A stretch of 64,000 bases of DNA from Pseudomonas sp. JQ170C (GCF_035581345.1 NZ_CP141608.1:3688501-3752500), one strand, 5' to 3'; counted from the stretch's first letter, positions 8,624 through 18,092 are shown. Program-made: numbers and translations. Notes: generated by a model from the letters alone, not told the origin.

Positions 8624-9561
8624 CCGCGGCCAGACAACGCCAGGCGCTGCGCGATGCTGCACAGTGGCACGCCTGCCTGGGGGCCGCACCCGAATGCCGG
8701 CAAACCCAGCAAAACTGGCAAGCCTGGCACCAGAGTGACGCCATGCATCAATGGGCCTGGCAACGCCTGGAGGCCTTCAACGCCGAGCTGCGTGGCGTGC
8801 CTGTCGCTGTGGCGCAACGGGCCCTGGCGGCAGACCCGGTCATGCCCGCCCGGCGCACCTTGCTCAAAGGCCTGGTGCTGGGCCTGGGTGTCTCCGGGCT
8901 TGCCTGGACGGGCTATCGACAAACCCCGCAGTGGCTAGCCGATGTGCGCACCGCCACCGGCGAGCGACGCGAACTGACGCTGCACGACGGCACTCGGCTG
9001 ACGCTCAATACAGCCAGCGCCGTGGACATTCGCTATACCGCGAATCAACGCCTGATCGTCCTGCATGCCGGGGAAATCATGCTGCAGACCGGCAAGGATT
9101 CCCGTCCGCTCAGCGTGCTCAGCCCGCATGGAGAGATGCGCGCACTGGGCACACGCTTCAGTGTGCGTCTGGACGATGAGCTGACCGAGCTCGACGTTAT
9201 CGAACAGGCGGTTGAAGTGCGCAATCAAACGACTGCGGTGCCCCGGCGTGTCGAGGCCGGCATGAGCCTGCACTTCGGGCATGGGCCCTTGCCACTGCCC
9301 CGGCCTTTGGACCCGAACCGGGCCGAGTGGGTCAATGGCAGCCTGGTGATCGACGATTGGCCGTTGCACCGGGTGCTGACGGAACTGCAACGCTATCGCC
9401 CGGGCTTCATCGACTGCGCCCGGGACGTTGCTCATCTGCGCCTGTCGGGCGCCTACCCATTGGACGATACAACCCGCGCACTGGCGGCCATTGCCCAGGT
9501 GTTACCGGTGCGCATCGAGACTCGCACCCGCTTTTGGGTCCGGGTTCGAGGGCTTGGCTGA
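8620..9561 (+). CDS. FecR-family anti-sigma/sigma-regulator (set B)
   Basis: A 313-aa FecR homologue. The cytoplasmic N-terminal part contains WQAWHQSDAMHQWAWQRL, the conserved Trp-rich DUF4880-type block. A single membrane segment lies near residues 80-97 (LLKGLVLGLGVSGLAWTG). The periplasmic FecR domain has TGERRELTLHDGTRLTLNTA. The start ATG overlaps the stop of the preceding sigma gene by ATGA. By family it binds the N-terminal domain of the receptor encoded directly downstream and controls the cognate sigma factor. Confidence 0.9.
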   Translation: MTAARQRQALRDAAQWHACLGAAPECRQTQQNWQAWHQSDAMHQWAWQRLEAFNAELRGVPVAVAQRALAADPVMPARRTLLKGLVLGLGVSGLAWTGYRQTPQWLADVRTATGERRELTLHDGTRLTLNTASAVDIRYTANQRLIVLHAGEIMLQTGKDSRPLSVLSPHGEMRALGTRFSVRLDDELTELDVIEQAVEVRNQTTAVPRRVEAGMSLHFGHGPLPLPRPLDPNRAEWVNGSLVIDDWPLHRVLTELQRYRPGFIDCARDVAHLRLSGAYPLDDTTRALAAIAQVLPVRIETRTRFWVRVRGLG

Positions 9562-9577
9562 CAAGCGATTAAAAAAA

Positions 9578-9595
9578 GTTCTCATTAGCATTGTC
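9578..9595. promoter_or_regulatory. Fur-box-like site upstream of receptor B
   Basis: GTTCTCATTAGCATTGTC lies in the 96-nt spacer between fecR and the receptor start and resembles half of a Pseudomonas Fur site (TCTCATTATCATT). It is a visual match only and could instead be part of an ECF promoter. Confidence 0.35.
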
Positions 9596-9657
9596 GGTTT
9601 TCCGGTTTCGTTCGACCCCTCCTGCAAACCGCCTCAAGGCCTTTGAAGGAGTCATCC

Positions 9658-12201
9658 ATGCCACACCGCGCCCCTCGTCATGCTTATCCCCGAAAACCCC
9701 TCGCCGTTGCCCTGTTCAGCGCTGGCCTGATCCTGCAGGCAGGGCTTGGTCACCCGCTCCTGGGCCAGGGTGGGTACGCCAATGCCGCAGAAGCGGCGCG
9801 CACCTACTCGATCGCCGGCGGGCCACTCGGCGCGGTGCTCAGCCGCTTTGCCAGCGAGGCCGGGGTGGTGCTGTCGTTTGAAGCCGGGCTCACCCAGGGC
9901 AAGCGCAGCCCGGGCCTGCAGGGCAGCTACAGCATCGAGCAAGGGTTCGCACAGTTGCTCGGCGCAAGCGACCTCAGGGTAGTGCGCAGCAGCAACGGCG
10001 ACTATGTCCTGATGCCACGGATCAAGGGCGATGCGCTCGAGCTGGGAGTGACCAGCGTCAACGCCACGGGGCTCGGCGCCACGACCGAAAACAGCGGCTC
10101 CTACACCACCGGCTCGACAACCGTGGGCAGCAAGATCGCCCAGTCGATCAAAGAAGTCCCCCACTCGGTGTCCGTTGTCACCCGCCAACGCATCGAGGAT
10201 CAGAATCTCACCACCCTGACTGACGCCCTGGACAAGACCACCGGCGTAACCCTGCAGAAGAACGGTGCCTCCGGCTCCTCGCTGGGCAACGACACCAACT
10301 TCTATTCCCGTGGCTTCGCGGTGTCGAACATCCAGTTCGACGGCGGTGCGCCGATGGACACTTCGATCTCCGGCTACGGCTCGATCAGCCAGCTGGACCT
10401 GGCCCAATACGACCACGTCGAGTTCCTGCGCGGGGTCGACGGTCTCTATTCGGGCAGCGGCAACCCCGGCGGCACCATCAACCTGGTACGCAAGCGGGCC
10501 CTGGACCACAACCAACTCAAGTTCTCTGCATCGGCCGGCAGCTGGGACACCTACCGCACCGAGCTCGACGTCACCGGCCCGCTCACCCAGACCGGGAACA
10601 TCCGGGGCCGCCTGGGCACGGCCTATCAGAACAACCAGTTCTTCTACGACGTGGCCAACATGGAAAAGCATCTATTCTACGGATCGCTGGAATTCGACCT
10701 GAGCCCCGCTACCTTGCTCACGGTCGGTGGCAGCTACCAGGAAGGCGAAGGCATTTCCAACTTCGGTGGCCTGCCCCGCTACAAGAACGGCGACGACATC
10801 GGCCTGTCACGCAAGACCGCCTACGTCACCTCCTGGGACACCGTGCACGAGAAGACCAAACAGGCCTACCTCAAGCTCGACCACACCTTCAACGAAGACT
10901 GGACCTGGACCACCGACCTGACCTACATGGACATGGATCGCGACGCCAACTCCCTGTTCGCCAATGGCGCGGTCGACCCGATCACCCTGCAAGGCCCGAT
11001 ATGGCTGCACTACCCCGCCAAGACCGGGCTGGAGCGCAAGGGCATCAACAGCTACGTCAAAGGTGGCTTCGACCTCTTCGAGCTGCGTCACGACGTGCTG
11101 CTGGGCGCCGACTACTCGCACGCCGAAGGCTATACCGTGCAGCGCTGGGGCAACGACAACTTCATCCCGATCAACATCTTCGACCTTGAACGCCCGGCCG
11201 ACCTGGGCAGCCTGCCGAACAAGACCGATGACAACACGACGGAGAAATACGGTTACTACGGCATGACCCGCCTGTCGTTGAGCGACAGGACCAAGCTCAT
11301 ACTCGGCGCCCGGGTTTCCACCTACAAATACCGTGACGTCGAAGTGTTCTTCGACGACCTGGGCAACGTTCTGGACGACCCTGCCCCGTACCATCGTCGG
11401 TTCAAGGAGCAAGGCGTAACCACGCCGTATGCCGGGCTGACCTTCGACCTGACGCCACAATGGACCACCTACCTCAGCTACGCCGAAACCTACAAGCCAC
11501 AGTTCCTGCAGCAGGCGTACCCGAACCAGGCGCTGGACGCCGCCACGTCGAAGAACTATGAGGTCGGTCTCAAGGGGCTGGTCCTGGACGACAAGGTCAA
11601 CACCAGCGTCGCGATCTACCGTATCGAGCAGCAGGACGCCGCCATCCAGGACCCGCGATACCCGATGGTGTTCGGGGCGAACAACTGCTGCTACCTGAAC
11701 CAGGGTGAGGTGGTCAGCGAGGGCATTGACGCCGAGATCAGCGGTGAAGTGCTGACCGGACTCGAGCTGTTCGCCGGCTACACCTATAACCACACCGTCG
11801 ACAAGGCCAGCGATGAAACCCGCGCGGTCTATGCGTCGGTCACCCCCAAGCACCTGTTCAAGTTGTGGGGTACCTACCGCCTGCCGGGCGACCTGGAAAA
11901 GTGGAAGCTCGGCATGGGCGTCACCGCGCAGAGCAGCAACGGTCGTAGCGGCACAGTGAACGCCTTCAACCCGGACAGCGGCGAGTACGATGGCGCTGCA
12001 GAGGCATTCAAGTTCGTCCAGGCCGGCTACGCCATCTGGAACTCGAGCCTGGAATACCAGATCGACAAGAACTGGTCGGCCATCGTCAATGCCAACAATA
12101 TCTTCGACAAGAAGTACTACCAGACCGTCGGCACCTCGGCCAATGGCAACTTCTACGGTGAACCGCGCAACTTCACGCTCACCGTACGCGCCGCCTATTG
12201 A
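9658..12201 (+). CDS. TonB-dependent siderophore receptor with signalling domain (set B)
   Basis: 847 aa from the ATG at 9658, which has GAAGGAG seven nt upstream. The order is: signal peptide ending near AANA/AEAA, STN domain (YSIAGGPLGAVLSRFASEAG, about residues 50-105), plug (VPHSVSVVTRQRIEDQNL, later GNPGGTINLVRKRALD) and barrel to the terminal aromatic-rich strand FTLTVRAAY. The signalling domain pairs it with the FecR just upstream. It shares the CCYLNQG barrel motif and overall design with receptor A, so the two are paralogues, probably for different ferric siderophores. Confidence 0.93.
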   Translation: MPHRAPRHAYPRKPLAVALFSAGLILQAGLGHPLLGQGGYANAAEAARTYSIAGGPLGAVLSRFASEAGVVLSFEAGLTQGKRSPGLQGSYSIEQGFAQLLGASDLRVVRSSNGDYVLMPRIKGDALELGVTSVNATGLGATTENSGSYTTGSTTVGSKIAQSIKEVPHSVSVVTRQRIEDQNLTTLTDALDKTTGVTLQKNGASGSSLGNDTNFYSRGFAVSNIQFDGGAPMDTSISGYGSISQLDLAQYDHVEFLRGVDGLYSGSGNPGGTINLVRKRALDHNQLKFSASAGSWDTYRTELDVTGPLTQTGNIRGRLGTAYQNNQFFYDVANMEKHLFYGSLEFDLSPATLLTVGGSYQEGEGISNFGGLPRYKNGDDIGLSRKTAYVTSWDTVHEKTKQAYLKLDHTFNEDWTWTTDLTYMDMDRDANSLFANGAVDPITLQGPIWLHYPAKTGLERKGINSYVKGGFDLFELRHDVLLGADYSHAEGYTVQRWGNDNFIPINIFDLERPADLGSLPNKTDDNTTEKYGYYGMTRLSLSDRTKLILGARVSTYKYRDVEVFFDDLGNVLDDPAPYHRRFKEQGVTTPYAGLTFDLTPQWTTYLSYAETYKPQFLQQAYPNQALDAATSKNYEVGLKGLVLDDKVNTSVAIYRIEQQDAAIQDPRYPMVFGANNCCYLNQGEVVSEGIDAEISGEVLTGLELFAGYTYNHTVDKASDETRAVYASVTPKHLFKLWGTYRLPGDLEKWKLGMGVTAQSSNGRSGTVNAFNPDSGEYDGAAEAFKFVQAGYAIWNSSLEYQIDKNWSAIVNANNIFDKKYYQTVGTSANGNFYGEPRNFTLTVRAAY

Positions 12202-12230
12202 CCGGCCAGCAGAACCGCTAACCGGTCAAT
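12197..12230 (+). terminator. Inverted repeat at end of receptor B gene
   Basis: ATTGACCGG (12197-12205) pairs with CCGGTCAAT (12222-12230). The stem overlaps the stop codon and is not followed by a T-run on the plus strand. A second imperfect hairpin (GCTGCTCAGTGG / CCAGTGAGCAGC, 12238-12285) follows. Together they may end or protect the transcript. Confidence 0.35.
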
Positions 12231-12461
12231 CAAAAACGCTGCTCAGTGGCCCACGCAAACGCCTTGCGCGCCAGTGAGCAGCATTTCTCGCAACGTTTCC
12301 AGGCATCGTTCTGGCCGGTGTCTGTCGAGGGGCGAATGCCGCGGGGGATTGCGTCTAAAGGCGCATGCGCTGCTTATCGCTCGCGACGAAATTTTATGGC
12401 ACTCTGCCACGCTCGCGCTTGCGGGCCACACACATAGCAAGCCCCAAAACACCTGTTAGCC

Positions 12462-13178
12462 ATGAAAAACATCAGCCTCAAGAATAACTACATGCTAGAT
12501 ATCTCACCCACTTCGGCAAGCCTGATACACACCATTGCATCGGCAACAGCAATCGTTGCAGCGTTGATATCGGCCAGCGCAGTCATCCTCGCCCATAGGG
12601 CCGCCGAAGTACAAAACAGGCATGCCGAAAGTTCTATAGCAGCAGCGACCCAGGCCACTCAGAATGCCAAAGACGCCGCCGCTCAATCAAAGCTGCAAAT
12701 AGTCGCGCTCACCCAGCAGAATCTAGAGTTATCAACAAAGCTGGAAGCTGAGAAAACGGAAAGACTGAAAGTCGCCTCCACACTCAAGCCCCGAAAGTTG
12801 ACACCTGAGGCACTCGCCGCGTTCACGGCCCTGGCGGCTGAGTTGTCCGAGAAAAAAACGACGCCCACCGTGCTCATCAACGTCACCAGAAATGACGATG
12901 AGATATTGCAGTTTTCCAAACAGATCGCGGTGGCCTTGACCAAAGCGGGCGTTCAAGTCCAGATCAAGAAACTCACTTCGATGAAGGACATCACCGGCAC
13001 CCAGGTCGTACTGTACAGCGGCCCCGGCGACCAGGCGCTGGAGCGAGCCTTCAGGAACACCCACCTTGATTTCCAGATCCTGCGCTCGTCCAAACACCCA
13101 AGGGTGAACATACAAGACCAGGATTCCCAGGACATCACTGCCTTCATCAGCGTCTACCCGAAAGGCGTGTCCCAGTAG
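12462..13178 (+). CDS. Unrecognised membrane-anchored coiled-coil protein
   Basis: 238 aa, starting at ATG 12462 (or the internal ATG at 12492). One hydrophobic segment at about residues 22-44 (HTIASATAIVAALISASAVI) is followed by a heptad-rich Ala/Gln/Glu stretch (about 50-105) likely to form a coiled coil. A compact alpha/beta-looking C-terminal domain follows (about 110-238: TPTVLINVTRNDDEILQFSK..). The C-terminal part looks like a small Rossmann-like or response-type fold (TQVVLYSGPGDQALERAF), but I do not assign a family. There is no operon partner: upstream is the receptor gene, downstream a low-gene-density stretch. Confidence 0.6.
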   Translation: MKNISLKNNYMLDISPTSASLIHTIASATAIVAALISASAVILAHRAAEVQNRHAESSIAAATQATQNAKDAAAQSKLQIVALTQQNLELSTKLEAEKTERLKVASTLKPRKLTPEALAAFTALAAELSEKKTTPTVLINVTRNDDEILQFSKQIAVALTKAGVQVQIKKLTSMKDITGTQVVLYSGPGDQALERAFRNTHLDFQILRSSKHPRVNIQDQDSQDITAFISVYPKGVSQ

Positions 13179-13185
13179 CCCCGGC

Positions 13186-13560
13186 TCAGCACGCCACTGA
13201 AACGCGAGCGTTGTGGGAGCAGACTGGCATCACGACGCCGGACAACCAACGTGCCTGCCGTGCACTGAACTCACGCTTTTCGACATAAGCAATGCCCATG
13301 CTGTAACCGTTCTCACAGCATAAGACCGAACACTTATTATCCCGTGAGTAAATTAGAAAAAAACAAGCTAACCACCCTATAGAAAGTACTAATCCTAACG
13401 TGCATTGGCGAGCATAATAACCACCCACTGATTTGACCACATACCGCGTTCTCGAAGAGCAAGTCCAATTAAACCGAGAGCGCCCTTGGGAAGAGGTATG
13501 AATGCGATAAAGCCTCACTGTATTCATTTGCCAACAGCCAACCAACACACGGGAACGCAA
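13186..13560 (-). CDS. Possible small membrane protein, doubtful
   Basis: A minus-strand frame, open through 13186-13560, encodes one strongly hydrophobic segment (LGLVLSIGWLACFFLIYS) and a cysteine-rich stretch (CSVLCCENGYSMG). No convincing ribosome site is visible and the N-terminal part looks non-coding, so the true start may lie near 13430. The rest of the spacer up to 13873 shows nothing I can name. Confidence 0.25.
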   Translation of the reverse strand: MRSRVLVGCWQMNTVRLYRIHTSSQGRSRFNWTCSSRTRYVVKSVGGYYARQCTLGLVLSIGWLACFFLIYSRDNKCSVLCCENGYSMGIAYVEKREFSARQARWLSGVVMPVCSHNARVSVAC

Positions 13561-13873
13561 CGACGCCGACTACAGGTGTAACTTGCGTATTACACACTCA
13601 CCCTCCTCTGCAGACGCAGCGGGGATGCAAACCTTTGCGATTGAAACAGCGATTGGGTTCCACGATTACTGACGCCCGCTCCAAGTAAACATCAACAATC
13701 AAACTGAGCGAGCGAGATCCGGTTTTAGCTGTTTGGTGCATGAAGTCATTAGTGAGCCTGTACCACAAGTGGGGCTTGGCGAAGTAACGGGTACACCCAT
13801 CCCATGCTGCGTCGGCCAGGAACGCCGCACCCTCACTTGCATGAAAACTGTACTCACGCACAGGTAGTCGATC

Positions 13874-14821
13874 ATGCACACAGTTCGTAGCACCTTGGTC
13901 GTGGTGGATTCGCACCAACCCGCCGACCAGATCCTGAACAGAGCCAGAATGATCGCCAGCGCTACACAGTCGCACTTGCATCTGCTGGTCTGTTGCAAAG
14001 GCGCCCATCACTCCAGTTCGCTGGACGATCTGCAACACACCATGGAACGCGAGGGCTACAGCGTCAGCACCCAACAGGCTTGGGAAGGCAACTCGCACAA
14101 GACCATCATCGCGGCTCAACAAGCGCAAGACTGCGGACTTGTAATCACGCAGCACTTACCCGATAACCCGCTGTTGAAGGCCGTTCTCACGCCTGAGGAC
14201 TGGAAGCTGTTGCGGTACTGCCCCTGCCCGGTGCTCATGGTAAAAACCGCCAGGCCATGGACCGGAGGCACCATTCTCGCGGCCGTCGATGTGGACAGCA
14301 GCGACGTAGGGCACCGGGTCCTGCATTCGGGCATCGTCAGCCACGGCTACGACATCGCCCAACTGGCCAGCGGCACCCTGCACATGATGAGTGCCTACCC
14401 CTACCCCCTGCTGTCATCGAGCGACCCCGTCCTTCAAAACAAGGAAAGCATCGAGGCGTTCTATTGCGAGCAATGCAAGCGGCTTCAACACGAGTTCCAC
14501 ATCAGCGACGAGCACCTGCATGTCGAAGAAGGCCCGCCAGACGTGCTCATCCCGTACATGGCACACAAACTCGAGGCGGCACTGACAGTGATCGGCAGCG
14601 TCGCCCGCACCGGACTCAGCGGCGCCTTGGTCGGCAACACCTCTGAGATGATTCTGAACACCCTCGACAGTGACGTGCTGGTACTCAAACCGGACGATGT
14701 GATCAATCACATGGAAGAACTGGCCGCCCCACCTTCAAGTCTGTCCGGCGATATGGCGACGACGTCCTGGCCCTACCATCATCACCACCATCACCCTCAC
14801 CGCATCAAGCAATCGGCATAA
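13874..14821 (+). CDS. Tandem universal stress protein with natural His-rich tail
   Basis: 315 aa with two UspA-type domains, as in UspE. The first (about residues 1-145) begins RSTLVVVDSHQPADQILNRA. The second (about 150-275) ends with the nucleotide-binding-like glycine motif VARTGLSGALVGNTSE followed by a hydrophobic strand (DSDVLVLKP). Cytoplasmic, with roles in stress endurance known for the family. The C-terminal tail is unusual: WPYHHHHHHPHR near the end gives six consecutive histidines plus one more, which could bind Ni, Zn or Cu. It is a single-gene unit with a strong terminator behind it. Confidence 0.88.
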   Translation: MHTVRSTLVVVDSHQPADQILNRARMIASATQSHLHLLVCCKGAHHSSSLDDLQHTMEREGYSVSTQQAWEGNSHKTIIAAQQAQDCGLVITQHLPDNPLLKAVLTPEDWKLLRYCPCPVLMVKTARPWTGGTILAAVDVDSSDVGHRVLHSGIVSHGYDIAQLASGTLHMMSAYPYPLLSSSDPVLQNKESIEAFYCEQCKRLQHEFHISDEHLHVEEGPPDVLIPYMAHKLEAALTVIGSVARTGLSGALVGNTSEMILNTLDSDVLVLKPDDVINHMEELAAPPSSLSGDMATTSWPYHHHHHHPHRIKQSA

Positions 14822-14859
14822 AGGCATTTCGCAACACTGGACTTTCCAGGGCCCGAACG

Positions 14860-14892
14860 AAAACCCCGCAGACGTTAATCTGCGGGGTTTTG
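14860..14892. terminator. Bidirectional intrinsic terminator
   Basis: CCCCGCAGA (14864-14872) pairs with TCTGCGGGG (14879-14887), flanked by A-run and T-run. It sits between convergent genes (stress protein and ABC ATPase) and would serve both. Nearly the same element recurs at 24151 and 39116. Confidence 0.85.
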
Positions 14893-14906
14893 TTTGAACG
14901 CTGGGG

Positions 14907-15671
14907 TTACTTCAGGCTGCCACTGAGAAACTGCTGCAAGCGTTCACTTTGAGGATTGCCCAGGACAGCCTCGGGCGTACCCTGCTCCTCGACACGCCCC
15001 TGGTGCAGAAACAGCACCTGGCTCGACACTTTGCGTGCAAAACCCATTTCGTGAGTGACCATGATCATGGTACGGCCTTCTTCGGCCAACCCTTGAATGA
15101 CCTTGAGCACTTCGCCCACCAACTCCGGATCGAGTGCCGAGGTCGGTTCGTCAAACAGCATGATGTCGGGCTCCATACTCAAGGCCCGGGCGATGGCGAC
15201 CCGCTGTTGCTGGCCGCCAGAGAGAAACGCTGGGTACTGGTCAGCCACCCGTGATGGCAGCCCCACTTTGTCCAGATAAAGCCGGGCACGCTGCTCTGCC
15301 TCCTTCTTGCTCGCGCCCAGCACCCGGCGTGGTGCCAGGGTGATGTTGTCCAGCACAGTCATGTGACTCCAAAGATTGAAGTGTTGAAACACCATCGCCA
15401 GGCGGGTGCGCAAGCGCTGCAGCTCAGCGGCATCGGCCACGTGCATGCCGTGCCGGTCGTGGACCATGCGAATGGGCTGGTTATCCAGGCTCATGGCGCC
15501 TTCATTGGGTGTTTCCAGAAAGTTGATGCAGCGCAGAAAGGTGCTCTTGCCCGAACCACTTGCACCGATCAGGCTGATCACATCGCCGGGCTTGGCGTTG
15601 AGCGAAACGCCCTTGAGTACTTCATGACTGCCATAGTTTTTATGCAGGTTATCCACGGTCAGTTTGTACAT
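14907..15671 (-). CDS. Amino-acid ABC transporter ATPase (HisP/AotP type)
   Basis: 254 aa from the ATG at 15671. Walker [10 protein letters not shown] (about residues 34-42), Q-loop (MVFQHFNLW), signature [15 protein letters not shown], Walker [15 protein letters not shown] and the switch His (MVTHEMGFA) are all present, so it should hydrolyse ATP. Such proteins energise uptake of basic amino acids (His, Lys, Arg, Orn). It is the last gene of a minus-strand operon whose order is AotO-like, binding protein, two permeases, ATPase. Substrate assignment is by family only. Confidence 0.93.
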   Translation of the reverse strand: MYKLTVDNLHKNYGSHEVLKGVSLNAKPGDVISLIGASGSGKSTFLRCINFLETPNEGAMSLDNQPIRMVHDRHGMHVADAAELQRLRTRLAMVFQHFNLWSHMTVLDNITLAPRRVLGASKKEAEQRARLYLDKVGLPSRVADQYPAFLSGGQQQRVAIARALSMEPDIMLFDEPTSALDPELVGEVLKVIQGLAEEGRTMIMVTHEMGFARKVSSQVLFLHQGRVEEQGTPEAVLGNPQSERLQQFLSGSLK

Positions 15672-15687
15672 GTGTGTAGATCCTGAA

Positions 15688-16398
15688 TTAGTGAGCAGGG
15701 CCAAGGAACGCCAGCCAACGGCGTTCAGCCAGACGGAACAAGCCAACCAGCGCAAACGTGATTGCAAGGTACATAGCAGCGGCAATGCCGAAGGACTGGA
15801 AGGTAAGGAAGGTTGCCGAGTTGGCATCGCGAGCGATCTTGAGTATGTCCGGCACCGTGGCGGTGAAGGCCAGCGTGGTCGAGTGCAGCATCAAAATCAC
15901 TTCGTTGCTGTAGTACGGCAACGAACGGCGCAAGGCCGACGGCATGATCACATAGGCATAGAGTTTCCAGCCGCGCAGGCCGTAGGCCTTGGCAGCCTCG
16001 ACCTCGCCGTGATGCATGTTGCGGATCGCCCCGGCGAATATTTCCGTGGTGTAGGCACAGGTGTTCAGGGCAAACGCCAGGATGGTGCAGTTCATGGCAT
16101 CGCGAAAGAACGCGTCGAGCACCGGCTGCTCGCGTACTGCGGCGATGCTGTAGATCCCGGTGTAGCAAATCAGCAACTGGATATACAGGGGCGTACCGCG
16201 GAACAGGTACGTGTAGAACTGTACCGGCCAGCGTACCCAGGCAGTGCTTGAAACCCGGGCAATCGACAGCGGGATCGACATGATGAAGCCGAAGAAGATC
16301 GAAGCGCTGAGCAGCCAGAGCGTCATGGTCAGGCCGGTGATGTGACGACCGTCGTGGTAAAGGAACGGTTGCCAGTATTCCTGCAAGAGTTCGATCAT
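15688..16398 (-). CDS. Amino-acid ABC transporter permease (HisM/AotM type)
   Basis: 236 aa, polytopic, starting at the ATG at 16398, which overlaps the stop of the preceding permease gene. It shows the HisMQ-type permease pattern: FRGTPLYIQLLICYTG in the membrane and a cytoplasmic coupling loop EVEAAKAYGLRGWKLYAYVIMP (the EAA loop). Longer upstream reading frames are artefacts of the overlap. It forms the membrane channel with the product of 16395-17123. Confidence 0.92.
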   Translation of the reverse strand: MIELLQEYWQPFLYHDGRHITGLTMTLWLLSASIFFGFIMSIPLSIARVSSTAWVRWPVQFYTYLFRGTPLYIQLLICYTGIYSIAAVREQPVLDAFFRDAMNCTILAFALNTCAYTTEIFAGAIRNMHHGEVEAAKAYGLRGWKLYAYVIMPSALRRSLPYYSNEVILMLHSTTLAFTATVPDILKIARDANSATFLTFQSFGIAAAMYLAITFALVGLFRLAERRWLAFLGPAH

Positions 16399-17123
16399 CG
16401 TGCCGACTCCCTGAAGCCCGCCCTGTAGAAGACCTCCAGTCGACGCAGGAGGTAGTTTGAAACGCTGGCAATCAGCAGATAGACCAAGGCCGCCAGGAGC
16501 AGAAAGTAGAACAGCTGATAGGTGCTTTTGCCGGCGTCCTGAGCGGCCTTGACCAAGTCGGACAGGCCGATGATTGAGACCAGTGCGGTGGCCTTGAGGA
16601 TTACCAGCCAGGTGTTGCCGATGCCCGGCAGGGCGAAGCGCATCATTTGCGGGAACACCACGAAGCGAAAGCGCTGGATGCGGGTAAGGCCATACCCGGT
16701 TGCAGCTTCCAGTTGCCCACGAGGAACGGCGCGGATTGCCCCGCGAAACGTCTCGGTAAAATACGCACCGTAGATGAAGCCCAGCGTAATGACGCCGGCG
16801 TTGAACGGGTCGATCTCGATGTAGTCCCAGCCCAGCGCCGTGGTGAGGCTGGTCAGCCATGTTTGCAGGCTGTAGAAAATCAGCAGCATCAGCACCAGGT
16901 CCGGTACCCCGCGAATCAGCGTGGTATAGAGCTGCGCAGGCACGCGCAATACAGCAGAACCTGAAAGTTTGGCGATGGCGCCGATCAGACCGAGCATGGC
17001 GCTCAACAACAGTGACAGGACAGAAAGCTTGACGGTCATCCAGGTGCCTTGCAGCAACAGCGGGCCGAAGCCCTTTAGGCTGTAGCCGGATAGCCCCAGA
17101 ATCTGCAATAGGTTTTCAAACAT
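16395..17123 (-). CDS. Amino-acid ABC transporter permease (HisQ/AotQ type)
   Basis: 242 aa from the ATG at 17123, with AAGGG about 8 nt upstream. It is a polytopic HisMQ-family permease, with TLIRGVPDLVLMLLIFYSLQ in the membrane and the coupling loop QLEAATGYGLTRIQRFRFVVFP. The stop overlaps the start of the next permease gene (ATGA), indicating coupled translation of the two subunits. Confidence 0.92.
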   Translation of the reverse strand: MFENLLQILGLSGYSLKGFGPLLLQGTWMTVKLSVLSLLLSAMLGLIGAIAKLSGSAVLRVPAQLYTTLIRGVPDLVLMLLIFYSLQTWLTSLTTALGWDYIEIDPFNAGVITLGFIYGAYFTETFRGAIRAVPRGQLEAATGYGLTRIQRFRFVVFPQMMRFALPGIGNTWLVILKATALVSIIGLSDLVKAAQDAGKSTYQLFYFLLLAALVYLLIASVSNYLLRRLEVFYRAGFRESAR

Positions 17124-17178
17124 TGGGCAGCCCTTTGGCAATCATGAAAGTGCCCATCCGATGATGGGCATTCGGTGG

Positions 17179-17961
17179 TTACTTGCCGCTGTAGAGGTTC
17201 AGGTCGCCAAAGTATTTTTGCTGGATTGCAGCGTAAGTGCCGTTGTCGTGGAGTGCCTTGATGCCTTTGTCTAGAAGTGCTTTCAGTTCCTGATTGCCCT
17301 TGGCGATACCCACCGCCGTTTTTTCCGGCATCAGCTCGCTGTCGATCTGCTTGCTGGCTTGGAAGCTGGCACCTTGTGGTGACTTCAAAAAGCCCAGTTC
17401 GGCTTGCAGCTTTTCCTGAATCGACGCATCGAGGCGGCCGGAAACCAGGTCAGCGTAGACCTGGTCCTGGTTGGCGTAGGCCTTGGTGTCTACCCCAGCC
17501 TTGTCCAGTACGGCTTTGGCGTAGGCTTCCTGGATGGAGCCTTGTTGGTAACCGACTTTTTTGCCTTTGAGCGATGCCAGATCAATGTCGATGGCAGTGC
17601 CTTTTCTGGACACCAGTACCGTGGGGCTCGAGAAAATCTCGCTGGAAAAGTCGATGACTTTTTCACGGGCTGGTGTGACCGTCATCGACGACAGCACGCC
17701 ATCAAACTTGTTGGCCCTCAGGCCCGGGATCATGCCGTCGAAGTCGCTCTCGACCCATTTGCAGGTGACCTTCAGCTCAGCGCAGATCGCATTGCCCAGA
17801 TCAATATCGAAGCCAACCAGGCTGCCATCGGCGGCCTTGGATTCAAAGGGCGCATAGGACGGATCGACGCCAAAGCGCAACGTCTTGTACTCCTTGGCCA
17901 AAGCGGAACCGGCAGCGACACAGAGCGCCAACGCAGAAAGGGTCAGAATTGTTTTTTTCAT
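17179..17961 (-). CDS. Periplasmic basic amino-acid binding protein (AotJ/HisJ/ArgT type)
   Basis: 260 aa with a Sec signal peptide (MKKTILTLSALALCVAAGSALA, cleavage after residue 22). The SBP_bac_3 fold is clear: LRFGVDPSYAPFESK, LVGFDIDLGNAICAEL, DGMIPGLRANKFDGVLSSM and TPAREKVIDFS, the ligand-binding signatures of the Lys/Arg/Orn/His group. It delivers ligand to the permease pair encoded downstream. The gap to the next gene is 55 nt. Confidence 0.93.
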   Translation of the reverse strand: MKKTILTLSALALCVAAGSALAKEYKTLRFGVDPSYAPFESKAADGSLVGFDIDLGNAICAELKVTCKWVESDFDGMIPGLRANKFDGVLSSMTVTPAREKVIDFSSEIFSSPTVLVSRKGTAIDIDLASLKGKKVGYQQGSIQEAYAKAVLDKAGVDTKAYANQDQVYADLVSGRLDASIQEKLQAELGFLKSPQGASFQASKQIDSELMPEKTAVGIAKGNQELKALLDKGIKALHDNGTYAAIQQKYFGDLNLYSGK

Positions 17962-18092
17962 TGTTTTATTCCTAGTGAGCGCTTGCGGCGCATGGGTACT
18001 GCGACGGGAACGTCCAGGGCGCCAAGCAGCAAAACCTGACGTTCATCTTGTTGTGATGGCTATCGCACCGTTCAGCCCTGGCGGACTCGCCT

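Noticed and set aside
9652..11853. Two minus-strand frames of about 340 codons opposite receptor B
   Set aside because: Same reason: shadows of the receptor coding frame, with no ribosome sites.
15672..16860. Longer N-termini for the ABC ATPase and the second permease
   Set aside because: The extra residues come from neighbouring coding sequence in another frame; internal ATGs at 15671 and 16398 fit the families.
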